A stretch of DNA of 64,000 bases, from the NCBI GenBank assembly GCA_017469525.1, contig JAFUGG010000013.1, positions 62,001 through 126,000 of the forward strand, read 5' to 3'. Position 1 is the stretch's first letter. Every line of letters starts with the position of its first letter. Origin of the DNA: Bacteroidaceae bacterium (GTDB taxonomy: Bacteria > Bacteroidota > Bacteroidia > Bacteroidales > Bacteroidaceae). The notes below the pieces were generated by a model. That model ran no database searches. It was not told the origin of the DNA and saw only the letters and a list, made by a program, of their open reading frames with translations. Shown one piece after another: positions 26,516-34,147 of the stretch. The position numbers and the translations under genes were made by a program.

Positions 26516-27295
26516 GTGCCTAACATTAGTTTCAAAGACCTCATTGACATTTTCCTTGTAGCCATCGTACTCTACTATTGCTACAAGCTGATGAAGCAGT
26601 CTCGTTCGGTGAACATCTTCTATGGCGTACTGCTCTTCATCAGTGGCTGGATTATCATCAGCAAGGTACTGGAGATGAAGCTTCTGGGCGGCATCCTCGA
26701 CCAGCTGGTGAGCGTCGGAGCTTTGGCTATCATCATCCTCTTCCAGGAAGACATCCGCCGCTTCTTCTACAACCTCGGTGCCCGTCAGCAGGCTCATCGC
26801 TTCCTCCGCTTCTTCCGCCTCGACAGGCACAAGCAGCAAGGTGAGTTCCGCAACGAGCGCGAGACCATCTTCCCCATCGTCATGGCTTGCATGAACATGA
26901 GCAAGCAGCGCGTGGGTGCCCTCATCGTCCTGCAGAACGACCTGCCCCTCACCGAGTTCATCCGTACGGGCGAGGAGGTCGATGCCAAGATAACACAACG
27001 GCTCATCGAGAACATTTTCTTCAAGAACAGCCCTCTGCACGACGGAGCCATGATAGTCGTGAAGGGCCGGATAGCAGCTGCCTCGTGCATCCTGCCCATC
27101 AGCCATGACCTCGACATACCCAAGGAGTTCGGCCTTCGCCACCGTGCCGCAAAAGGCATCAGCAAGGAGACCGATGCCCTTGCCATCGTGGTCAGCGAAG
27201 AGACAGGCAACATCAGCGCTGCCTATGCCGACATGCTCCGTTCGCATCTCTCTGCCGAAGAACTCGAGACGCTGCTCATGAAGGGAAAGTTCTGA
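26516..27295 (+). CDS. cdaA: Diadenylate cyclase, membrane type
   Basis: Makes the second messenger c-di-AMP from two ATP, usually linked to turgor, potassium and cell-wall control. The 259 residues begin with GTG. Three hydrophobic segments fill about the first 80 residues, then the DAC domain has the hallmark motifs DGA (LHDGAMIV) and RHR (GLRHRAA). It is downstream of folP and probably co-transcribed with it. A trkA gene occurs elsewhere in this window; whether it answers to c-di-AMP cannot be read from sequence. Confidence 0.93.
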   Translation: MPNISFKDLIDIFLVAIVLYYCYKLMKQSRSVNIFYGVLLFISGWIIISKVLEMKLLGGILDQLVSVGALAIIILFQEDIRRFFYNLGARQQAHRFLRFFRLDRHKQQGEFRNERETIFPIVMACMNMSKQRVGALIVLQNDLPLTEFIRTGEEVDAKITQRLIENIFFKNSPLHDGAMIVVKGRIAAASCILPISHDLDIPKEFGLRHRAAKGISKETDALAIVVSEETGNISAAYADMLRSHLSAEELETLLMKGKF

Positions 27296-27298
27296 AGC

Positions 27299-27326
27299 CT
27301 CTCTCCCTAAAGGGAAGGGGAGATAA
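27299..27326. repeat. Short CCCT/AGGG palindrome
   Basis: Just after the cdaA stop, CTCTCCCTAAAGGGAAGGGGAG forms a small imperfect palindrome. It resembles a decayed half of the CCCCCTTTGGGGG element found inside the gene at 48.6 kb. It may be a remnant of the same repeat family. Confidence 0.45.
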
Positions 27327-27391
27327 ATTACAAAATAGTTAAATAGTACATAAATAGTAAATCGAAAATAGTCAAATCCTAAAATCCAACT

Positions 27392-28399
27392 ATGTCATTA
27401 ATGCAACAAATCATCGCTCGAGCCAAGTCCGACAAGCAACGCATTGTGCTGCCTGAGAGCCTGGAGGAGCGAACCATCACGGCTGCCGACAAAGCTTTGG
27501 CAGACGACCTGGCCGACATCATCCTCATCGGCAAACGAGAAGAAATCCTCGCCCTTGCCGACAAGCTCGGCCTCAAACACATCAGCAAGGCAACTATCAT
27601 TGACCCTGAGACGCACCCGCAGACCGAAGCTTACGTCCAGCTCCTCTACAACCTTCGCAAGAACAAAGGCATGACCGAGGAACAGGCTCGCGAGAAGGTG
27701 AAAGACCCTCTTTACTACGGCTGCCTCATCATCAAGAACGGCGATGCCGACGGACAGATTTCTGGAGCACTCTCCACGACTGGCGACACGCTTCGTCCCG
27801 CCCTGCAAATCATCAAGTGTGCCCCTGGCGTCAGTTGCGTCAGCGGTGCTATGCTCATGATAACGCCAGCCAAGGAATACGGCGAAGATGGTGTTCTTGT
27901 AATGGGCGACGTAGCTGTCACACCGATGCCCGATGCCAACCAGCTTGCACAGATTGCCATCTGCACAGCTCAGACAGCTCGCAGCGTGGCAGGCTTCAAG
28001 GAGCCGCGCGTCGCCATGCTCAGCTTCAGCACAAAGGGAAGCGCAAGTCATGAGGTGGTGGACAAGGTTGTGGAAGCCACGAAGATTGCCCAAGAGAAGG
28101 AACCCACTCTGCTCATCGACGGCGAACTGCAGGCCGATGCTGCCCTCGTGCCAAGCGTAGGAGCGAAGAAAGCCCCGGGCAGTCACATCGCAGGCAAAGC
28201 CAACGTGCTCGTCGTGCCCTGCCTCGAAGTTGGCAACATCGGCTACAAGCTCGTCCAGCGCCTTGCCGGAGCCGAAGCCATCGGCCCCATCCTGCAAGGC
28301 ATCGCCCGCCCCGTCAACGACCTCAGCCGCGGCTGCTCCGTGGACGACATCTACAAGATGATAGCCATCACAGCTTGCCAAGCCATGGATGCGAAGTAG
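27392..28399 (+). CDS. pta: Phosphate acetyltransferase
   Basis: Interconverts acetyl-CoA and acetyl phosphate, the first step of acetate formation. The 335 residues are the short single-domain form, with RIVLPESLEERTI at the start, then DGQISGALSTTGDTLRPALQ and CLEVGNIGYKLVQRLAGAEAIGPILQG near the end. Acetate kinase lies 600 bases downstream and would normally be adjacent; a GxxExxY gene with bordering inverted repeats separates them. Confidence 0.95.
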   Translation: MSLMQQIIARAKSDKQRIVLPESLEERTITAADKALADDLADIILIGKREEILALADKLGLKHISKATIIDPETHPQTEAYVQLLYNLRKNKGMTEEQAREKVKDPLYYGCLIIKNGDADGQISGALSTTGDTLRPALQIIKCAPGVSCVSGAMLMITPAKEYGEDGVLVMGDVAVTPMPDANQLAQIAICTAQTARSVAGFKEPRVAMLSFSTKGSASHEVVDKVVEATKIAQEKEPTLLIDGELQADAALVPSVGAKKAPGSHIAGKANVLVVPCLEVGNIGYKLVQRLAGAEAIGPILQGIARPVNDLSRGCSVDDIYKMIAITACQAMDAK

Positions 28400-28414
28400 T
28401 TTACAGCCTTATGG

Positions 28415-28454
28415 GAAACGAATTGGAATAATTGGAATAAATCTCTCGCGAGGG
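28415..28454. repeat. Left inverted repeat beside GxxExxY gene
   Basis: The segment beginning GAAACGAATTGGAATAAT matches the reverse complement of 28922-28961 with two mismatches over its first 26 bases, then more loosely. The pair brackets the GxxExxY gene. Confidence 0.8.
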
Positions 28455-28468
28455 CAAACAACAGAAGA

Positions 28469-28900
28469 ATGACAAGACAAGAGTACATGGACATGTACGA
28501 TGTGGTAGGTGTCGCCATGGAAGTCCATAAGACTTTGGGGCGAGGCATGGCAGAACAAGTCTATCAAGAAGCATTTGTCTTGGAAATGAAACTTCGTGGG
28601 ATGATGGTTGAACGCGAAAAAGAACTGAGACTACATTACAAGGGAACTCTCATGGAGAAGAGTTACTATACAGATTTCTTCTATAAGAATATAATTATTG
28701 AGTTTAAGTCTGTCGAGGAAATTACCTCAGACCATCGTGCTCAGCTAATGAACTATATGCGTATTGCCCAGCAAGAACGCGGAATTCTATTCAATTTCGG
28801 AGAAAGGAGGCTTTATGCAGAACGCTATCTATACCTCCCCAATGAAGATGATTTTATTCTATTGAACCAAGACAACTATAAGTGGTACATCACAGATTAG
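28469..28900 (+). CDS. GxxExxY family protein
   Basis: Protein of 143 residues named for the motif seen here as G(MA)E(QV)Y in GRGMAEQVYQEAF. The second half has the PD-(D/E)xK-like run YTDFFYKNIIIEFKSVEEIT, so a nuclease-like fold is plausible; the cellular role is unknown to me. It is more AT-rich than pta and ackA, which it separates, and it is bordered by inverted repeats of about 40 bases, so it looks like an inserted cassette. Confidence 0.88.
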   Translation: MTRQEYMDMYDVVGVAMEVHKTLGRGMAEQVYQEAFVLEMKLRGMMVEREKELRLHYKGTLMEKSYYTDFFYKNIIIEFKSVEEITSDHRAQLMNYMRIAQQERGILFNFGERRLYAERYLYLPNEDDFILLNQDNYKWYITD

Positions 28901-28921
28901 TAGTTGAGAAGCTGCTAATTC

Positions 28922-28961
28922 AATCCCACGAGAAATTATTCCCATTATTCTAATTCGTTTC
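28922..28961. repeat. Right inverted repeat beside GxxExxY gene
   Basis: Mirror copy of 28415-28454, ending in CTAATTCGTTTC. A further short direct copy of AATTCGTTTCAA lies at 28982-28993, just before ackA. Confidence 0.8.
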
Positions 28962-28999
28962 AATATACAACATCATAACCCAATTCGTTTCAAACATAT

Positions 29000-30190
29000 A
29001 TGAAAATTCTTGTTCTCAACTGTGGCAGCAGTTCAATAAAATATGCACTTTACAACATGGACGACCAGTCCGTTATCACCAGTGGCGGCATCGAGAAGAT
29101 AGGCCTGCCCGATTCGTTTATAACAGTCAAGCTGAATGGCGAGAAGCACAAGATGGAACGCCCCATCAAGGAACACACTGAGGGCGTGCAGTTCATCTTC
29201 GAGGTGCTGACCAGCGGCGAGTATGCCGTCCTGAAGAGCCTTGAGGAGTTGGACGCCGTAGGACATCGCATGGTGCATGGCGGCGAGAAGTTCAACAAGT
29301 CGGTTCGTCTCACGCCAGAGGTGATGGAAGCCTTCGCTGCTTGCAATGACTTGGCTCCCCTCCACAACCCAGCTAACATCAAGGGCGTGAATGCCGTCAA
29401 GGCTTTGCTGCCCGACATTCCGCAGGTGGGGGTGTTCGACACTGCTTTCCATCAGACAATGCCCGACTATGCCTATATGTATGCACTTCCGTATAACCTT
29501 TACAAGGAGTATGGCGTGCGTCGTTACGGCTTTCACGGAACCAGTCATCGCTACGTCAGCCAGCGCGTCTGCGAGTTCCTCGGCTGCAAGCCAGAAGAGA
29601 AAAGAATCATCACTTGCCACATCGGCAACGGTGCTTCCGTGGCAGCCGTCAAATATGGGAAATGCGTAGACACCTCTATGGGCCTGACGCCGCTCGAAGG
29701 CCTCATCATGGGCACACGCTCAGGCAACATTGATGCCGGAGCTGTTATTTTCTTGATGAACAAGCTCAAGCTCGACACAAAGGGTATCTCCGACCTGCTG
29801 AACAAGAAGTCAGGCCTGGCTGGCGTGAGCGAACTGAGCAGCGACTTCCGCGACATCCTGGCTGGCATCGCGGCTGGCAACGATAAAGCTCGTCTGGCAA
29901 AGGAAATGTACACCTATCGCATCAAGAAGTACATCGGTGCCTATGCAGCAGCAATGGGTGGCGTGGACATCATCCTCTTCACTGGCGGCGCAGGCGAGAA
30001 CCAGTGGGAGGTACGCGAGGGAGCCACGAACGGCCTCGAGTACATGGGTGTCAAGATGGATCAGACGAAGAACCGTAGCTGCCGCGCCACAGAGGCCATC
30101 CTCAGTGCCGACGACAGCAAGGTGACAGTCTGCTGCATCCCCACCGACGAGGAACTCATGATAGCCCTCGATACACAAGCGCTCTGCTGA
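29000..30190 (+). CDS. ackA: Acetate kinase
   Basis: Transfers phosphate between acetyl phosphate and ATP, giving acetate and ATP by substrate-level phosphorylation together with pta. The 396 residues carry the ASKHA-fold motifs: MKILVLNCGSSSIKYAL, RRYGFHGTSHRYV, ITCHIGNGASVAAV, GLTPLEGLIMGTRSGNID and FTGGAGENQW. It is full length and looks intact. Confidence 0.97.
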   Translation: MKILVLNCGSSSIKYALYNMDDQSVITSGGIEKIGLPDSFITVKLNGEKHKMERPIKEHTEGVQFIFEVLTSGEYAVLKSLEELDAVGHRMVHGGEKFNKSVRLTPEVMEAFAACNDLAPLHNPANIKGVNAVKALLPDIPQVGVFDTAFHQTMPDYAYMYALPYNLYKEYGVRRYGFHGTSHRYVSQRVCEFLGCKPEEKRIITCHIGNGASVAAVKYGKCVDTSMGLTPLEGLIMGTRSGNIDAGAVIFLMNKLKLDTKGISDLLNKKSGLAGVSELSSDFRDILAGIAAGNDKARLAKEMYTYRIKKYIGAYAAAMGGVDIILFTGGAGENQWEVREGATNGLEYMGVKMDQTKNRSCRATEAILSADDSKVTVCCIPTDEELMIALDTQALC

Positions 30191-30232
30191 GTGCGGCAGA
30201 ACAGTATTGCCCGCATGTAAGAGCCACTATAA

Positions 30233-30342
30233 TTCTTCAGCCAAAGTATTAGTATTCTTTAGCCAAAGTATTAGTATTCTTTAGCCAAAGTATTAGTATT
30301 CTTTAGCCAAAGTATTAGTATTCTTTAGCCAAAGTATTAGCA
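30233..30342. repeat. 22-base tandem array B (5 units)
   Basis: Five units of exactly 22 bases with the core AGCCAAAGTATTAG; units 2-4 are identical. The unit is the reverse complement of the array A unit, and as in array A the last unit runs into TTTATTG and a GC-rich hairpin. The 10-base sequence CCGCATGTAA occurs on both sides of the composite (30211-30220 and 30390-30399). It lies between the convergent ackA and DUF4435 genes. Confidence 0.95.
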
Positions 30343-30350
30343 TTTATTGT

Positions 30351-30389
30351 CACATAGCCCAGGCCTCGCCCCGGGCTATGTGCTTTTTT
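30351..30389 (+). terminator. Hairpin with T-run after ackA
   Basis: CACATAGCCC (30351-30360) pairs with GGGCTATGTG (30373-30382), followed by C and six T. It fits an intrinsic terminator for rightward transcription from ackA and is also the right border of array B. Confidence 0.75.
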
Positions 30390-30479
30390 CCGCATGTAAT
30401 CCAATATATAAAGACGAGAAGTCAAAAGCTACCTGCAGGAGCCTTGATATGAAAGGTTAAAAATTAAATAATTGAATAA

Positions 30480-31499
30480 TTAAAAGGCAGTAAGTTTTTT
30501 GCTGATGCGCTGAACGAGTTGCTCTATGTCTGCTGTCAACAGCCGGTATGGAGCGCTTTGTTTGAAGTCGACGCTCTTGCGGAGCATCAAGTCGATAGGC
30601 GACTGGCTGTGACGATAGCCGGACAGTTCGTTCTGCTTCTGCGTTCCATGCATGGCCAGTTGTGTAATCTCCTTCTCTCTTTCCCGCCTTAGCATGTTGC
30701 ATATGGGATTGAGAAGTGGCAGCACGACGCCTTCCATCAGTGCATGTCCCTGGATGTATAAATAGGTTTCTGCAGGCTTGATGCCGAGGTCTTCCTGAAG
30801 GCTATTCCTGAGTTTCAGGTAGGCTTCTTTGGCTTTGGGATATTTCCGTTGCAGCCATCCGATTTGCTTGTTGACGCGGTCGCGCAGACGCTCGAGGGCT
30901 TGTTCGGGATGGTATGGGTTGATGTCGTGGAAGGTGACTGTCTGGGCAAAGGCTGTGATGCTATAGGTGCTTGCGTGCCCGAACTTGTGTGCCCAGATGC
31001 TCCATACGAACAGAGGCCAGATGATTTTGCTGTATTCTTCCATAAAGCCTTCGAGCGAGAGGATGCTCCGGTCGTTGAGAGTGCTCATGACGCAAGCTGT
31101 ATGAAGGGAGGGGGCATAGCATTGGTAGTTCTCGATGGCATAGGCATAGGTGTGCAGGATGAAGGGGGAGGAGAGCAGGGCCTTGCTTACTTCCGTGGCG
31201 CCTTGCACTATGTAGTCGTAATCTGCATCTACGCATGCTATCATATATTCCCCGAGCCGAGGTCCGAGCTTGTTCATCATGGCTGCTTTCTTGCCCTTCG
31301 AAAGTGTCAGCCTCGACGGTAGCATCACTTCGAACTTGATTCTGTCGGTTTCGAAGTCTTGCAGTACGGAGCGCCAGAAGAATACATCGTCGTAGCTCTC
31401 GACATAGGCGACAATCTTGCGGGCCGCATTTTTCGGCCGCAGTTTCGATGCGAGTTCGAGGTATTGCGAGTTGAGATGTTCCTGCAGACGCTTTGACAT
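30480..31499 (-). CDS. DUF4435 Toprim protein (AriB-like effector)
   Basis: Protein of 339 residues with an N-terminal DUF4435 domain. The Toprim acidic residues are visible as E in IVAYVESYDDVFFW (about residue 34) and DxD in MIACVDADYDY (near residue 102). In PARIS anti-phage systems the DUF4435 protein AriB is the toxic nuclease held and released by an ATPase; here an ABC/AAA-type ATPase gene lies 62 bases upstream on the same strand. The defence role is inferred from this pairing. It is the last gene of a three-gene cluster that starts with a TIR-like protein. Confidence 0.78.
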   Translation of the reverse strand: MSKRLQEHLNSQYLELASKLRPKNAARKIVAYVESYDDVFFWRSVLQDFETDRIKFEVMLPSRLTLSKGKKAAMMNKLGPRLGEYMIACVDADYDYIVQGATEVSKALLSSPFILHTYAYAIENYQCYAPSLHTACVMSTLNDRSILSLEGFMEEYSKIIWPLFVWSIWAHKFGHASTYSITAFAQTVTFHDINPYHPEQALERLRDRVNKQIGWLQRKYPKAKEAYLKLRNSLQEDLGIKPAETYLYIQGHALMEGVVLPLLNPICNMLRREREKEITQLAMHGTQKQNELSGYRHSQSPIDLMLRKSVDFKQSAPYRLLTADIEQLVQRISKKLTAF

Positions 31500-31561
31500 A
31501 AAAGTTTAAAAGTTTATAAATTTAAAAGTTTAAAAGATTAAGAGGAGGGCTTTTCACTTTT

Positions 31562-32392
31562 TTACTTTTTCACCTTTTCACCCTTTACTTCGATGTCCTC
31601 TACGTCTGTTACTCTGTCGCTCCATCCGTTCATGATGACGGCAGGGCTGTGTGTGGTGAGGATGATTTGGACATTGGGGTTGAGATCCATGGTAAGTTCG
31701 AGCAATCGTTGTTGCCATTCGACATGCAGCGAGACTTCGGGTTCGTCCATGAAGAGCACGAAGGGTTTCTTGTTCTGCACCAGGACGGTGAGCAGGATGA
31801 TGAGCATCTGCTTTTCGCCACTTGAGAGCTTGTATGCCGAGATGGTCTCGCCATAGCTGTCGAAGTAGAGCTCGTTCTGGTCGCGCTTGATAGTCTTGCC
31901 AGTCTCGTGGAAGAGGTCGTCTATCAGGTCTTGGAAGTGTGTCTTCTCGTGTGCCAGCGCTTGCACCTTGGCTGCTGCTTCTGGGTCGCCAGTGGCAAAG
32001 AGTTCCACCATTCGGTTCGAGAGGTTCACCTGATAGTCGAGCCATTTGCGTCCGAGGTGATAGATGTGCAGGTCCAGTTCCGTCTGCATCTGATTGTCCG
32101 TCAGCTTGTTCATCAGCTCGTTGGAAAGCATGGGCCTGTCGAAGGAGCGAATGACTTCGAAGTCAACACTCTTGGCTTCGCTGGGGAAGATGGTCAGGTG
32201 TACGCCATCTTGTTTGCGTGTGTTTCTGTCGATGTCCAGAAGATGCATGATGACACGGTTCAGGATAGTGCTCTTGCCCACACCATTCACGCCGCTCAGG
32301 ATGTTTACTCCTGGCTGCAGGTCCCAGCAGATGTGTTTGTGTCCGTTCCAGAGACCTTCTATCTCAATGCGTTCGATGTATTGTCCGTTCAT
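31562..32392 (-). CDS. ABC/AAA-type ATPase (PARIS AriA-like)
   Basis: ATPase of 276 residues of the RecF/OLD/AAA_21 kind. Walker A is GVNGVGKST near residue 36, the ABC signature is LSSGEKQM, and Walker B is FVLFMDEPEVSLH, followed by the switch histidine in LTTHSP. The middle is a short helical insert only. It has no nuclease domain of its own. Its neighbours are a TIR-like gene upstream (77 bases) and the DUF4435 gene downstream (62 bases). An alternative is a house-keeping ATPase pair, but the three-gene set argues for defence. Confidence 0.82.
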   Translation of the reverse strand: MNGQYIERIEIEGLWNGHKHICWDLQPGVNILSGVNGVGKSTILNRVIMHLLDIDRNTRKQDGVHLTIFPSEAKSVDFEVIRSFDRPMLSNELMNKLTDNQMQTELDLHIYHLGRKWLDYQVNLSNRMVELFATGDPEAAAKVQALAHEKTHFQDLIDDLFHETGKTIKRDQNELYFDSYGETISAYKLSSGEKQMLIILLTVLVQNKKPFVLFMDEPEVSLHVEWQQRLLELTMDLNPNVQIILTTHSPAVIMNGWSDRVTDVEDIEVKGEKVKK

Positions 32393-32469
32393 GAATGGAA
32401 AATTAGAAATGTAGAAAATTAGAAATGATGGAAACTCTTCTTATTTTCTTATTATCACAATTTCTTATT

Positions 32470-32997
32470 TTAAAATATCGTCGTCGAGTTCCAAGGATAT
32501 GTCTGAGCACCGACGGAGAAGGTTCCGAGGGCGCGTTCCAGTTTGTCTTGCGTGAGGGGGATGTGGCACATGCGGGCTGAGTCGCGACCGATGTACTTGC
32601 GTATCTTGTTGGGCAGCTTCGCCCAGTTCTCTTCTACGGAATTGTCGCCGAGCTGTACTTCGCCAACATAAGCTATGATGACGGGCAGGTGGAAACGATT
32701 CACTGCCTTGCTGATTTGCCAGTTCAGGATGGGGCTCTCGACATTTGTGATGGGAGAGACGAGCACGAGCAGGTTGTCGGCTTGAGCCATTAAGGCAAGC
32801 AGACGGGTCTTGACTGTTGAGTCCACCAAGTCATCGTGTTCGCTCGAAAAGTTTATCTCGTCCATGTTGACAAAGCGGAAGCGGTCTGGACGCATCCTCT
32901 GCCATGCATGGAGCTGCTGGAAGGTCTTCAGGTTCGAGTTTTCGTGGTCTAGTACACCTTGTGCATCGTAAGCAACATAAGTTTTATGCGTATTCAT
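32470..32997 (-). CDS. TIR-like (MTH538/ThsB-type) protein
   Basis: Protein of 175 residues; start ATG 32997 (MNTHKTYVAYD), because the longer frame begins at a TTG inside the -7 box. The layout matches TIR-like domains of the Thoeris ThsB/DUF1863 group: a first strand KTYVAYDA, an Asp/Asn-rich loop with FRFVNMD, a helix ending in LLALMAQADNLLVLVSP, then ESPILNWQISKAV in the place of the WxxxEI helix, and VIIAYVGE. The fold is inferred from pattern only. It is first in an operon with the ATPase and DUF4435 genes, where it could sense infection or act as an NAD-consuming effector. Confidence 0.62.
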   Translation of the reverse strand: MNTHKTYVAYDAQGVLDHENSNLKTFQQLHAWQRMRPDRFRFVNMDEINFSSEHDDLVDSTVKTRLLALMAQADNLLVLVSPITNVESPILNWQISKAVNRFHLPVIIAYVGEVQLGDNSVEENWAKLPNKIRKYIGRDSARMCHIPLTQDKLERALGTFSVGAQTYPWNSTTIF

Positions 32998-33012
32998 GGT
33001 CTTCTTTTTGTG

Positions 33013-33020
33013 CAAAGATA
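33013..33020 (-). promoter_or_regulatory. -7 box of TIR/ATPase/DUF4435 operon
   Basis: TATCTTTG on the minus strand, 16 bases before the TIR-like gene start. It faces the isomerase promoter 43 bases away on the plus strand. Confidence 0.65.
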
Positions 33021-33063
33021 CGAAAAAATTAATAATTAAAAATTAAAAGTGAAAAATTATTTG

Positions 33064-33071
33064 TATTTTTG
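33064..33071 (+). promoter_or_regulatory. -7 box of sugar isomerase/epimerase promoter
   Basis: TATTTTTG on the plus strand, 29 bases before the gene start at 33101. Confidence 0.55.
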
Positions 33072-33100
33072 TGCATCAAACACTATACATTATTTATATC

Positions 33101-33913
33101 ATGAAACTCAGAACATTATTTTTCTCCTTTTTGCTGATGATTCAAGGCACTATGCTTTGGGCTCAGGATGCTTTCCATCTTGGCATGGCAGGCTACACAT
33201 TCGTGAAGTTCGACATCGACAAGACGCTCTCCTTCATGAAGAAGATTGACGTCCACTACCTCTGTATCAAGGACTTCCACCTGCCCATCGATGCCAATGC
33301 CGAGCAGATTGCCCAGTTCAAGGAGAAGCTGGCTGCTCACGATGTCATCGGATATGCCGTAGGACCTATTTATATGAAAGATGTAGAGGCCGTCGATAAG
33401 GCTTTCGCTTATGCTCAGCGAGTTGGCGTGGACCTCATAGTGGGCGTTCCAGGCGTTTGGGGCGACAAAGGACCTCGCTACGATGTGCTCGACCGCGTGG
33501 AGCAGAAAGTCAAGGAGACGGGCATTCGCTATGCCATCCATCTGCATGGGCCTGATATGCCGCTCTATCCCGATGCCACCTCCATCTGGAACGACGTCAA
33601 GGACCGCGACCCGAGGCTGGGCATCTGCCTCGATATCGGACATGACTTGCGAGCAGGTTCCGACCCCATCAAGGACCTGAAGCGATACGGCAAACGCGTC
33701 TTCGACATCCATCTGAAGGACGTCACCGAAGGCACCAAGGCAGGCCACGCCATCGAGCTGGGACGAGGCGCCATCGACTTCCCCCGTTTCGTCAAGATGC
33801 TCCGTAAAGTGGGCTACAAAGGCTCCCTCAGCCTCGAGTACGAGAAGGACATGACAGACCCCTTCATCGGCATAGCCGAAAGCGTCGGGTATTTTAAGTG
33901 TGTGATGCAATAA
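33101..33913 (+). CDS. Secreted sugar phosphate isomerase/epimerase-like protein
   Basis: Xylose-isomerase-like TIM barrel of 270 residues. The start is ATG 33101, giving a signal peptide (LRTLFFSFLLMIQGTMLWA), so it is periplasmic. Barrel landmarks are LHGPDM, GICLDIGHDL, VFDIHLKDVTEG and the closing SLEYEKD, which hold the acidic and histidine metal ligands of the family. Such proteins act on sugars or inositols; the substrate is unknown. It is divergent from the TIR operon and shows no functional link to it. Confidence 0.85.
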   Translation: MKLRTLFFSFLLMIQGTMLWAQDAFHLGMAGYTFVKFDIDKTLSFMKKIDVHYLCIKDFHLPIDANAEQIAQFKEKLAAHDVIGYAVGPIYMKDVEAVDKAFAYAQRVGVDLIVGVPGVWGDKGPRYDVLDRVEQKVKETGIRYAIHLHGPDMPLYPDATSIWNDVKDRDPRLGICLDIGHDLRAGSDPIKDLKRYGKRVFDIHLKDVTEGTKAGHAIELGRGAIDFPRFVKMLRKVGYKGSLSLEYEKDMTDPFIGIAESVGYFKCVMQ

Positions 33914-33920
33914 AAACAAA

Positions 33921-33942
33921 CAGGAGCTTTTTGCTCCCCTGT
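33921..33942. terminator. Small hairpin after isomerase gene
   Basis: CAGGAGC and GCTCCCCTG can pair around TTTTT with one bulged C. The left flank is A-rich (T-rich when read leftward), so it could end leftward transcription as well as rightward transcription. It directly precedes array C. Confidence 0.5.
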
Positions 33943-33953
33943 CAGCGTCTGTT

Positions 33954-34129
33954 AAAATAGAGGTATACCTTTCTCATCAAATCGGTGTACCTCTTTTATC
34001 AAATCGGTGTACCTCTTTCGCCAAATCGGTGTACCTCTTTCAAAGTATTAGTATTCCTTGGCTGAAGAATTAGCATACTTTGCCCCATGAATTAGCATAC
34101 TTTTGCCAAAGTATTAGTATTCCTTGGCA
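33954..34129. repeat. 22-base array C (8 units, two sequence families)
   Basis: Eight consecutive 22-base frames fill exactly 176 bases between two convergent genes. Units 2-4 carry AAATCGGTGTACCTCTTT, and unit 1 is a diverged form (GAGGTATACCTTT). Units 5-8 belong to the TATTAGTATTCCTTGGC/ATTAGCATACTTTGCC family, which is the array A/B unit. The phase is kept across the switch of family without a single inserted base. Confidence 0.93.
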
Positions 34130-34147
34130 GATGCTTTTGTGATTGCC

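Noticed and set aside
25868..27247. 459-residue minus-strand frame
   Set aside because: Antisense to folP and cdaA, which both carry clear catalytic motifs.
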